Assembly: GCA_964019165.1 (NCBI GenBank) | Contig: OZ025269.1 | Location: 12,063,614-12,127,613 of the forward strand | Reading direction: 5' to 3' | DNA from: Mastigias papua | Lineage: Eukaryota > Cnidaria > Scyphozoa > Rhizostomeae > Mastigiidae | DNA: 64,000 nucleotides | Shown here: one piece after another, positions 38,103-57,790 of the stretch | Layout: each line of letters begins with the position of its first letter | Position numbering within the stretch: the first letter of the stretch is position 1 | Made by a program: the position numbers and the translations under genes | The notes under the pieces: generated by a model | Database searches by the model: none | What the model was told of the DNA's origin: nothing | The model's input: only the letters and a program-made list of their open reading frames with translations

Positions 38103-40688
38103 ATGGCTGCATCCAGAGACAGAAAGCAGAGTCAGTTTCTTTTGGAACTAGATAAATATTATAGTGAAAGGAAGAAACACTCAGATTCATTTGCTGATAT
38201 ACCGTGCCCCCAGAACTTCATTCCTGGGGTACCGAAAGCGAAAGCAGATATGAAAGTCGTACGAACTGTATCGCGTAAATTGAGTTCGATCTGTTACAGA
38301 GGTATTGTTGTTCAAGTGAAGGACAACATGACTGCAGTAGAAAAGGGAATTATTCCCGGTGGTCTACTTGCTATGGCATTTCCTTCACCAAGTCAACATA
38401 CGAGCTGCTTGGAGCATAAGATGGAGCAGATATTGCAAAGACATAGCAACTTTTCATGCAGCCTTTCCACAATATCTGAGGACCATACTATAGGTGAAGA
38501 GATCCAGAAAGAGGAGAGTGAACGTTTGCTTGAAAACATGAACACAAGACAAAGAAGCTGCTCTCTACCTACAACAAGAAGGGACATCGGAGCTTTACCT
38601 ATCATCAGTTACGACGATCGTTATATTGTCGCGGAGTTTGGTAACATTATTGATCACAAGAGGGATAGGCGCAGTTCTTATCCTCTATCGAATGATGATT
38701 TTGAAGCGTCTGTTCTACAACCGATGAGATCTAAAAAGTATGACAAATTTGCATTTGATTCAGCTACTCGCCTTGGTGCCTTTTGCCGTGGTATGTCATA
38801 TTATGGTTCTACGTTTGACAGTTCGATGGTTCCGCAGGGTAGGAAGAAAGCAAGAGAGATGCCATTACAGGCACGAGAGAGAACTAACCAACTGTCTGCT
38901 GGTGGATCTAGTATTGATGAGGAGGAAACGATGCCGAATGAATCTATAGAAGAGAGTAAACCCAAATCTGCCTCGAAGGTTGAGACTTTGGAGGAGGAAG
39001 CTGTTAAGGTCGATACTGAGGATGCTTGTTTAGAGCAGGATGCTGTTAAAGTTGGTACTAAGGATGTTCATTTAAAGGAGGAAGCTGTTAGGTTTGCTAC
39101 TGAAGATCATCGTGAGCAAAGCTTTAGAAAGATGGAATACTGCAGTGATCCTGAAGAGCATATTCATAGTTCAAAATCAAAAAGCTCCAGTAGCAAGTTT
39201 AAAAGTTTAAAGAAGCGACTAACTCGTAAGAAAAATAATGAAAACAGAAACGATAGTGTAATTGTAAGGAATACCAGCAAGGAAACGCTTAATCAAATAC
39301 AAGATGTTCTTCGTGCAAAACTCCCGAAAACCTTTCAGACAACTGTGAAAGTGGGCCTTAGCTTTGATCCAGTCACAGTGAAAGAGAGGAATGACCGAGG
39401 AACTAAAACGCCTCCTCGGACTATACCCGTTAAGAATAGATCACGATCTTTGACGAGCAGCCCTCAGCTATTGCATAGATATGGACAACCTGACAATATT
39501 TCCAATAATTCGGGTGTACCTTCGCTGGTTGTATCACCACCAACTGGAAATGGTCAAGTGTCTGGATTGGATAGGGGTGGGCTATTCATGAATTTTTTTA
39601 GGGTAGGAAAAGATACCCTTTCTCGAAAAATGGATCGATTGAGCTACAAAGGGAAAAAGGATGAACTGATAAGTGCCTCATCAACTAGTATCGAGTTTTA
39701 TCAATCATTTTCCGAGAGACGCGCTAAAAAGCTTGAGAATCTGCTTGGAGCAGAATTCGGGGAGCTCTACTCCAAGCAAAGAAGTAATTCACTGCCTTTA
39801 TTTAGAAAAAAAGGAGTTATGATGTCAAAATTGAGTGCCTACCCCAGATCGACTTTAGATATTGGAAATGACATGGGTAGTTCTGACTTCCCATCCGCAT
39901 TTGATATGTGGTCAAGTTTCGAAGCATCTGACAGTGATGGATCCTATATCCAAAGAAGCTCTGGAAGATCTTACGAGAGCGAACTTAGTGACTGTGAGCA
40001 AGAACTTGAAAACACAGAAGAAACATCTGAGATTGAAACTGAGCAAAAGAACGTCGTGCCAGTCCGCTCCGTTGTTATATTACCACGTAACGGCGACAAA
40101 GACACGGCAATTGATCAGGAATCCATGGGTGGTGTTGATGAAAGAATTGGAGAGGATGGTGATCCTAAGCACATGCCCAGCGGCAATGAGATGGTAGATA
40201 TGATATCAATTGACACTGAAAAACAAAGCCCCACTCTTGAAAGGGCACAGAGGACAGATAGAAGCAGTAAAAGAGGATCAAAATTTAGAGTTAAGACTGC
40301 TTACGTCTTGAATAAAAAGACATCTTTGAAGTCGAGTAAAGAGCTCATGCAAGAATCGAAAGGGCAGCACTTGGAAAGTTTCAGTTTAGATAAGAAGCCA
40401 AGGAAAAGGAGACAAAACAGAAATCACGGCATCGAGAAAACCAAAGGCGCCCAAATATGCATGGTTGCTGACAGTGATAATGCATCTATGGGAAAGCCAC
40501 CTGGTGGCATCCAGAGCAGCGAGGAAAAAGTTGTTGTGAGCAGTGGAGAAGGAGAAAGGAATGGGATGGGAAACGATGAATTTGGGATTGTGACTAAAAC
40601 TGACAAATGCGTTGGTGCAGTTTGTGAGAGTGAATTAAAAGAACTGGATGCGTTGCTTACAGAGCTCGAGATATATGCGATGAGTTAG
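38103..40688 (+). CDS. Uncharacterised 861-aa LD-motif protein
   Basis: An uninterrupted frame starts at ATG 38103 (context ACGATGG) and ends with TAG; the open frame extends 33 bases upstream but without an ATG. Candidate 5'-UTR splice acceptors (TTTTTCTTGCAG, CAACTTTCAG) lie at 38016 and 38045, so the coding part is apparently one exon. Residues 1-95 look ordered (LLELDKYYSERKK, then FIPGVPKAKADMKVVRT); the rest is Ser-rich, charged and probably disordered. Visible motifs: RSCSLP at 151-156 and RSNSLP at 560-565, both fitting 14-3-3 mode I (RSxSxP); three 14-residue acidic repeats at about 297-338 (EEAVKVDTED type); a Lys/Arg cluster at about 357-382; basic KKPRKRRQNR near 764; and LDALLTEL at 848-855, exactly the paxillin LD consensus LDxLLxxL, six residues from the end. 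A role at adhesion or cytoskeletal scaffolds is inference only. No family recognised. Confidence 0.85.
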   Translation: MAASRDRKQSQFLLELDKYYSERKKHSDSFADIPCPQNFIPGVPKAKADMKVVRTVSRKLSSICYRGIVVQVKDNMTAVEKGIIPGGLLAMAFPSPSQHTSCLEHKMEQILQRHSNFSCSLSTISEDHTIGEEIQKEESERLLENMNTRQRSCSLPTTRRDIGALPIISYDDRYIVAEFGNIIDHKRDRRSSYPLSNDDFEASVLQPMRSKKYDKFAFDSATRLGAFCRGMSYYGSTFDSSMVPQGRKKAREMPLQARERTNQLSAGGSSIDEEETMPNESIEESKPKSASKVETLEEEAVKVDTEDACLEQDAVKVGTKDVHLKEEAVRFATEDHREQSFRKMEYCSDPEEHIHSSKSKSSSSKFKSLKKRLTRKKNNENRNDSVIVRNTSKETLNQIQDVLRAKLPKTFQTTVKVGLSFDPVTVKERNDRGTKTPPRTIPVKNRSRSLTSSPQLLHRYGQPDNISNNSGVPSLVVSPPTGNGQVSGLDRGGLFMNFFRVGKDTLSRKMDRLSYKGKKDELISASSTSIEFYQSFSERRAKKLENLLGAEFGELYSKQRSNSLPLFRKKGVMMSKLSAYPRSTLDIGNDMGSSDFPSAFDMWSSFEASDSDGSYIQRSSGRSYESELSDCEQELENTEETSEIETEQKNVVPVRSVVILPRNGDKDTAIDQESMGGVDERIGEDGDPKHMPSGNEMVDMISIDTEKQSPTLERAQRTDRSSKRGSKFRVKTAYVLNKKTSLKSSKELMQESKGQHLESFSLDKKPRKRRQNRNHGIEKTKGAQICMVADSDNASMGKPPGGIQSSEEKVVVSSGEGERNGMGNDEFGIVTKTDKCVGAVCESELKELDALLTELEIYAMS

Positions 40689-40828
40689 GCATGCTATTTC
40701 ATAGCAGTCTTTATAATTATGCTGCATTTTGCTGGATCTACAGATGCACTGTTGATCGCACACTTCCTATCGATGTAACCTTTTGAGTTAGCTCAACACG
40801 AAAGGGGATATTCTCATTTTCAATAGAT

Positions 40829-40834
40829 AATAAA
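40829..40834 (+). terminator. Polyadenylation signal AATAAA
   Basis: AATAAA lies 141 bases after the stop codon of the 38103 gene, on the same strand, at a normal 3'-UTR distance. Confidence 0.6.
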
Positions 40835-41884
40835 CAGTTTCCTTGAGCTTTGTATGAAAGCCATGGCCTTCTTCGATCATATGGCAACTGGTTTATATCT
40901 CGTACTCTTCATGGAAGCGAAACATCGAAACTTAGCCGAAGATATCGAATGGAATGATGACATCTTATAAAATTCGCAACATTTCTTTATCATATTAAAC
41001 CTGTCTAAACACAATATGCCGTTACGAAGCTGAATCGAAGGTACTATGTCGAAGCACGTAGTGAAAAATCACTTCATGGATCTCTATTGTGGAAACCCCA
41101 GTTTTCAGCAAATAGTGCACAGTTTTCTTACAACTATGAGGAGTTTATAGCATGAACTATGTAAAAATTTGACCAAATGTCAATCCCAAGCTTGCTGACT
41201 TCCATCCATCAGTATGGAGAATACTTTGAACATTGACAAGGGGGGCATGGGTTTCGTGTAGATTAAGCCCATCCTCCCTTCATTTAATTTGCCTGCTGAA
41301 ATTTCCTTAATACACTTTTTCAAGTTACAGATCACGGACATCAGTCAACAGAAGATTTATTGTTAGATTACTTTGGTGATTTAAAAGATTTTTGTTGTTG
41401 GTTAGTATTTATGCTATCTGCATAGCTCTGTTCTACCGCAAAGTCTAAACGCACTAGACTGTTCTATAATCAATCAGTGTAGACACATTTGCAGTCACGA
41501 GCAACTTAATGACATTCATAAATAGAGGGCGTGTCATTTGTAACACTAACGACCAGATTAACTTAAAATTTTCATACTGCTACTTCTGTATGCAAAAGAG
41601 GCAACCAATTGTGCTACTTCGCAATATAGTGCCATGCTTTTGATTGGACATCCTTGTGTACAAGGCATGGGGAAAATCGGGAATCTTCCATGATTTTCTT
41701 CATATTTTAAAATTTTGTATCCAAAGGGGGATAAGTAGGCTAGTATTCCCATTTTTCTTCAATATGGCTATTGAGATTTGTCTAAGAAACTTACAAAATA
41801 TTTGTTGATAAACAGATTGCTTGGTTCTGTGAAAAAAGGTAAGCGACATGGAGGTGCGGAACATTAAATTTTGTTTTATGATAA
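40835..41884. other. No gene recognised
   Basis: Non-coding AT-rich DNA between the 38103 gene and the SINE. Confidence 0.4.
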
Positions 41885-42173
41885 ATATGTGTAACATAAA
41901 AGGTAAAGGTGAATCCCATTTACGATTCCGTACGTTGGGGGAGCCGTTAGAGAGACACTTATCCTGAACCTCCGGCATAGTGGGTAGGATGGCCAGGTCC
42001 TTTCCTCGCCGCCTTTGACTTACCCAGTGTTGCCGCCAGGTACCCATTTGCTGCTGGGTGGATAGTGAACGAGCATCCCAACTATGATCCGAGGGCTCGC
42101 CTCGAGCCATCGATGTTTTGCTCAGTAGTCAAGCGCTCTAACCACTTAGCCATTCACCCATATGTGTAACATA
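41885..42173 (-). mobile_element. tRNA-derived SINE with perfect 14-bp target duplication
   Basis: The element (41899-42159) reads on the minus strand from GGGTGAATGGCTAAGTGGTT and AGAGCGCTTGACTACTGAGC, a tRNA-like head with an A box (TGGCTAAGTGG). It continues through a body with AAATGGGTACCTGGCGGC and GGCGGCGAGGAAAGGACC, and ends in CACCTTTACCTTTT. The B box is eroded (GGCTCGAGGCG). The 14-mer ATATGTGTAACATA occurs at 41885-41898 and 42160-42173, directly flanking both ends, as expected from LINE-driven insertion. A related older copy is at 43548-43740. Confidence 0.92.
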
Positions 42174-43547
42174 CTGTACCATTTACCTAAGCTAATGTAC
42201 AATAGATATGAGAAAAATTTTCGAAAAGGCGCCTCTTGGCATTTGCAATAAGTTAAGGGCGTGGTTAAAATTGTTGTGAGGATTAAACTCCTAACTACTA
42301 CTACACTAATACAAACCTGGCAACGCCTCTACTCTAGCAAGCTATAGATTCAAAAGACGCTGTTACAGAATATTTAGTTTCCATGTCGAGACACCAGTAG
42401 TTCCTTATCAATTTACTGTGCATACAGTTAGTACTGAGCCAAAATTACTACTCCTAGAAAGAATTGCATTGTTTTGAAAGCCGATATTACTCTCTCCGCA
42501 ATTACCAATGTCTACTGTTTGTTCATATCAAGGCTGATGAGTTTTTGATTTTTAGAATATTTTAAAGCTAATTTATATTTTATTTTTACTACATAGTGGA
42601 AGCTTCATTTGTTCTTTCTTATTGCTCTTCTTCTATTGTCTCATGGTAGACACAAAAGCAATACTGCAGTTTAGTCGTAGTGACATGAACATTTGCATTT
42701 TGCCAAAAGTCCCAATATGATGCTAGCTCAAGCGTTATTCTTTTTCAAATGCAGATCTTCAGTTCCTACTGGGGCTTTCTACATTGTTCACTTCCTATCA
42801 TCCAATTTGTCTTTTGGTTTGGTTTCAGTCAACAGCATCATGTCACATCTCTTCATATCTTAAGTGACATCTTTCACATCATATCAGCCCTATAATATCA
42901 TTGTCAGGGGCAGACAAGCAAGCAGTACCGGGTTGCGATCGCATCTCTGGCCCACCTTGCCTACTTTCTTCCCGGACTCGGTACTATCCTCAGCAATTTC
43001 GTTGATCCTTGTACTATTACTTGATAGGCAAGGACAATAAGTGACCACACCCAATACAGGCTCCTTTCATACAGTAGTAAAAAACATCAGAGACCCCACG
43101 CCTCCATTTTGCGACTGGCCTAACCATGCCCAATATGGGACCCCTTCATACAATAGCATACCTGGGAAAAATTCATTTTATAGTATTACTCATTTCTTTT
43201 ACCTATGATATCTTCAGCTTCTGCTCATCGACACCCACCTCAGAGCAGGAGGTGCCTTCAATGCGCTCTAACTTTTGAAATTAAACTAATGCTAAGTTGG
43301 AGTCAAAAAGGACAACACTTGGATCTTTTGAAATCTTCAAATATAATGACACGTGACTACAGACGTCTACAAACAAACATAGGAATGAATATACACAGCT
43401 TAATATATAAAACTGCAGTAATCAGTACTTGTACTTTATCTGTAAATACAAAGGATATCGTGCCACACTTAGCACAGGTGAAAGCAAGTCCCATATACAA
43501 TATCATAAGCAAGCCCCATATACAATATCATACAACTGGCAACGTTT
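42174..43547. other. Intergenic with a short direct repeat
   Basis: CCACACCCAATACAGGCTCC (43039) and CCATGCCCAATATGGGACCC (43125), each followed by TTTCATACAGTAG or a variant, form a direct pair about 87 bp apart. No gene is seen. Confidence 0.45.
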
Positions 43548-43740
43548 AATAGAAAGGAAAGCTATCCTTAGCCCTCTGTTTAAGAAAGATAGGGGACCAA
43601 CTCCTTTCATCACCGCTTTGAACTCCCCAGTGTTGTCATCAGGTATCCATTTACCCACAGTTTTACTAGGTACCCCCACTACGAATCGAAGTAAGCGTCA
43701 TAGTGCTCTAACTGCTCGACTACTCGTCCTGTGCCACACT
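43548..43740 (-). mobile_element. Older copy of the same SINE family
   Basis: CTCCTTTCATCACCGCTTTG, CCCAGTGTTGTCATCAGGTA and CCATTTACCCAC align in order with the body of the SINE at 41899-42159. AGTGCTCTAACTGCTCGAC corresponds to its tRNA-like head. Many substitutions. Confidence 0.75.
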
Positions 43741-44144
43741 ATTGCATTTAAAATACGCGTTCAGACTGGGGTAACTTTTCTGAAACCTTGAGACCAATTC
43801 AAGAAGACCACCTTGGGTAAAGAAACTGCTCATATCATGGTCTATTCCGAAATAGCAGCATCAAGAACAGTCTTAACCTCTTTGATAGCAAGATCTTTCA
43901 TTTACAATTAGACAAGTATTTTCAAGATACAGACAATGGCAAGTGAGCCAGTACTTAATTTAAGTATATAATGCAATCAGGCACTGTCTTATCTTTAAGA
44001 AGTACCATAGAAACTCCAAAGATGAAAAATGAGAAAGATATCAACATAGTGACTACTTGACAAGGATCTGAGTGAGTAGTTCCTCATGAGCATAGACCAC
44101 TAGTTCGTGAGGGGATGGCAATAAGTGGTATATGAGAAATTGCT

Positions 44145-53873
<9,729 letters not shown>

Positions 53874-54980
53874 GGTTCGTTTTTACAATGTGCCATTTTC
53901 TCTTCGACAATGACGTATGTGATAATCACTTTACCCAGTGAGTTTGAATGTACTCTGAGATTCATCAAGTGACGAAGGATGTCCGCTGTTTGGTTTTTTC
54001 GCTAAACATCACTCAAGGAGAGTGCATTCCTTTGCCAAACCATGGAGTGTGACTATGGAAGATAGTCACTTGCAATGAGCAAGAACAAAGATGAGGCCAT
54101 TCAAATTTCAATTAAAATGTAGCAAGGTTCGCCGCAAAGACTAGTTTGTTTTACGTGCATGTACCTGCGTAGTTGATTGCTGCAACCAAACTCTCAATCT
54201 GCTGTGATTTCAACGATATGATCATCCAGTCCATTGTAAGTTCATAGCAGCAATAACATCTCAGTCCACTGTTTGTGAGGCTGGAAACTGTATATGTGTA
54301 ATTGTGCATCTCTTAGTAGTAATTAGCTTTTGTCTCCTTAGCAACACATCAATACCAAGAACAATACTGAATTGGATGAATTAGCAGAACAACAGGCTTC
54401 CCGCTAAGTCAATGTGTCATCTACCTGCTCCAGCATTGAAGTGTTGTGTGCATGAACACAGGAGTGCTATTTCAGCCGATATAGGACCAAATTATCTCTG
54501 CAGGTGGCATGAGAAATTTCAAAGTTCCTCTAGAAATAAAAAAATAGGTTTGAAAGCGGAGATGTAGGAGGCATTTGGATGCTGGGGGGGGGGGGATGGC
54601 CTAGGAGTTGAGGTGCCTGATACCATGCTATACATTTCAAGAGCCATACTCTATTTTTCTTATAGCGGAAAAGCAATACTCACTAAGAACTGATAGTATA
54701 TTTCAGGTACCTAAGGCACAAATAGATACCTGTAGTAAAAATAATTTCAGTTTTACTGCACTTGTAGACAAAAGTGGATGTGCTTTAGAAAGTAGACTGT
54801 GGAATACTCTACTAAACGAATGGAAAACTCTAAAAATATAAATTAAGTTAAAAGAAAGATAAAACATTCGGGTGGAAGCACATAGGATGGAAGCATGTGC
54901 ATTTGCATGATGTATGAGATTTCAGTAGTCAACTTATGCACTGATTGCATAACGTTACTTTGTTAGTTTTTAGCTTGTGC
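53874..54980. other. PCNX4 upstream region
   Basis: Presumed 5' UTR and promoter on the minus strand side; I cannot place a TATA box or start site. A G run lies at 54583-54593. No other gene is seen. Confidence 0.35.
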
Positions 54981-55531
54981 ACTCTTTTTTTTAAAAGAAC
55001 AATTTTATAAGAACACAAGCCTGAAATTCGCCAGAAAATTAAGAACAAATTAAGAACAAATTAAAAACAAGCTGAGGCTGAAGCACTTTCGCAAATTTCT
55101 TTTTTGAACAACGATGCACAGGCTTTCCAATAGCATATTGATATGTAATGTCATTTCCTTGTTAGTCTGAGGAGAATTGACAACTTTGTCACTTCTCTTC
55201 TTTGATTTTCGTGAATGTGTTGACCCAGGTGAAATTAGTTACTGTGTTTACAGAGCCTATATATAATTGTTTGTAAACTCTTGTCAAGAAAGAATATTAA
55301 TTTGCAAACAAACAACCTTAAATGTAACATTCGGCCTATTGCTATTCTGCTCTCAATCAATCAAAACATCCAATATTGTCCTGTACAGTATATTGTCTTT
55401 CTATGTATTTTTTAATGGCCTACACCTTAATGATTTAAGAATAAATTAAGAACAATTCGGCCTCAAAATTTTGGAAAAATTAAGAACAGCCAGCCTGAAC
55501 TTCAAGTTTACTGGTTCTTATGAAAAGGAGT
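54981..55531. mobile_element. Inverted-repeat DNA element, copy 2
   Basis: The left ACTCTTTTTTTTAAAAGAAC and the right, inverted, ACTCCTTTTCATAAGAACC match. Inner words ATTAAGAACAAATTAAGAAC, AGGCTGAAGCAC, CAATTCGGCCTCAAAATTTT and CAGCCTGAACTTCAAG repeat the order found in the 27826-28277 copy. This copy lacks the nested insertion. No transposase. Confidence 0.75.
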
Positions 55532-55714
55532 CTATTTAAATTTGATTTGGTAGGCTTAGATTAGTCTTAGCTGTTCTAATCATGTTTTCTTTTCTGCCTA
55601 CTGTAAGTAAGTTTATAGTGTAAAAATCGCAAAATTGGTCTAAATCGAATCGTCCGATTCCATGACAATCAACGCGAGAACGTTTCTATAGAAGGGCGTG
55701 CCAGGGGTCATTAA

Positions 55715-56252
55715 AGGCCTGGTTACATGGGAGTTTTCTTCCCCGGCTGAATTTCAATCCATCTGACTGAGGTGAAACTCCGTTCTACCTCACTACCCAA
55801 CCCTTTGTTAATTTAAATTTTCGATTACAAGGACAAGTTTCAACCCCGGGGATGAAATAACACGTGGGGTTGAAGTTTCATCTCACCTGGTACTAACCGA
55901 GGTGACATCTTCAAGGCGATGATTGCCATTGTTCTTGATAGGTGAATGCTCATATATAATTCGTGATTCTTGAAAGCGGCTATCTTCTTGTATCCAAGTA
56001 CCTTTATGCATGCATTGAGTTTCCATTAAGAGGTTATGCTGCAAGTTTGTATTGAGCAGACATTTTTCTTACTTCCATGAAAATGATTCATACGATGGTG
56101 CATTTTTTCATACCCGGGGCTTAAAAGTTATGACGTGGTTTTTCATATCCGGGGACGGGTTGAAATACACATGTAATAGAAAATTAATTTCACCCCGGTC
56201 AAATGGGTTGAAACTCAGCCTCGGAGATGAAAACTTCCATCTAATCAAGCCT
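55715..56252. mobile_element. Long-TIR MITE with TAA target duplication
   Basis: The left AGGCCTGGTTACATGGGAG and the right, inverted, AGGCTTGATTAGATGGAAG begin arms of about 150 bp, including TTTCAACCCATTTGACC / TTTCAATCCATCTGACT and CCCCGG words. TAA flanks both ends (55712-55714, 56253-56255), as for PIF/Harbinger elements. Confidence 0.8.
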
Positions 56253-56559
56253 TAAAAGTGCTCTGTGCCTGCAATCAAATATCAGGATGCTGCGCATGGT
56301 TAGGTGCAGAAAACTTGCAAAACTATCCTTTACTGGGTTCTCAGTTGCGCTAAGTGCCGTTATATTAACATATATACGTTCAGACTGTCCAACCCATTCA
56401 CCGTGCCAAAGTGGGGTACCTTTTCAAAACTTAATAAATTTCATTATGGTTAAAGTGATACTATACGCAATGTCTGGCGCAAAAATTTAAATTCATTACA
56501 ATGTCATAGCATTCATCTGATTCAATAATTACTTTATGAGCCATGATCATCGTTGTATT

Positions 56560-57200
56560 GCCTGTCTGCTGACTTGGTTATTAGAAAAAATACCTTTGGT
56601 GGCTTAAAACTAAAACAGTCTCTATCTATATTCAGCTTCAACGCCAGTAAAGATGCCACAGTGGTGCATTCAAGACGACTTCTTTCTTCCGAATCAGTTT
56701 TTTCTATTCAAGCAAGGAATCTAACTTGTACCCAAACTCCTCGCTTGAATGGAATACACTCTATCCAGAAGTAAGAGAATCTACTTTTGCAATTAGGCCT
56801 TCGCTCAATTCTACAGTATATACGGGATCCACAGCCCAAAGGATGTTTCTTACTTCACTTAACTAAGGGTCGGTCTAAGCAAACTCAGTCACCACAAATT
56901 CAAACACATTGTCGTAGATTCAATAAGTCCAATGTGTCCAGGTAATGATGGAATTGAAGATATAGAGTACTTTTTGCTGCTTTGCCGTTCCGTCAAGGTC
57001 TCCTCCCAGGTGTCAATGATATACTCAAGGCCCATGGAAAGCCTGAGGGCCTAAGTGACAATACACTACAATTCCTCCTATATGTTGACAAAGATTTGCT
57101 TTTGGAAGCCAAGACGCTTAGCTTAGTTTAACTTTAGAATATCTGCTGGAAACTAAACGCTTCAACTAAAGACCATTCATGCATCCTTGTGGACCAAAGA
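56560..57200 (+). pseudogene. Degenerate LINE ORF2 C-terminus
   Basis: Frames in series resemble the LINE zinc-knuckle end: NDGIEDIEYFLLLCRS at about 56950, where relatives read NDGIEDTEHFLLLCPS, preceded by SLNSTVYTGSTAQ-like and NTLS blocks. Stops and shifts throughout. It is similar in type to the LINE end at 13464-13892 but far more decayed. Confidence 0.6.
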
Positions 57201-57375
57201 CATACGTATTTTTAATCAAATGACCATACTTTACAAATAATGTGGCATTCATGTTACTAAGACTTTACTTTATCTATTTGAATGTACAAATGTTTGGTTA
57301 TTGCTTATGGCAAAATATGGTCATTTGCTGCTGTGTATTCGTATTTTCTATGCTGTCGCCCCGGGGTAGGCATAG

Positions 57376-57790
57376 TTATTGTTCCCCGGGCACCGTTCTC
57401 GTAATACATGTAGTGTAGCTTGTAAATAATAGTAGTAAGTAATGTGCCATGTACTTTTTATGGAATGGAAAAAAACTTCGGAGCATAGAGTTATATCTTT
57501 CACTGTCAGCATTGCTGGCTGGCAAAGCCAGAAGTGCACGTATGAGCTTCAGAATGGTACTGCATACAGGCCGGTTGGTATGAACAGTGCAAATCTCCTG
57601 AATTGAAGCCCAGAGCTCATCAACATCTATATCAGTAGTAGAAGTTGGCAAACTGGCCATTTGAAAGTCAAGTACCTCAGTTCTTAGAGCATCCACCTTG
57701 TCACCTAAATCTAACTTGCTTTTAGTTTGATGACCGTCCCTATATTCTTTTCGTGAAAGTAGTTTGCATGAATCACCAACAGTGACTAGA
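57376..57790 (-). pseudogene. hAT transposase C-terminal remnant
   Basis: The minus frame contains IRALLALPASNADSERYNSM, the hallmark of the hAT C-terminal dimerisation domain (LxxLPxSNADSERxFSM). Upstream come LDFQMASLPTSTTDIDVDEL and GDKVDALR, read openly from about 57790. The RNase H-like catalytic core with its DDE residues is absent, and the frame ends about 35 residues past the motif, so this is a fragment. Its relation to the hAT MITEs at 10651 and 19811 cannot be judged because its own termini are not visible. A host-domesticated single exon is possible but unsupported. Confidence 0.8.
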
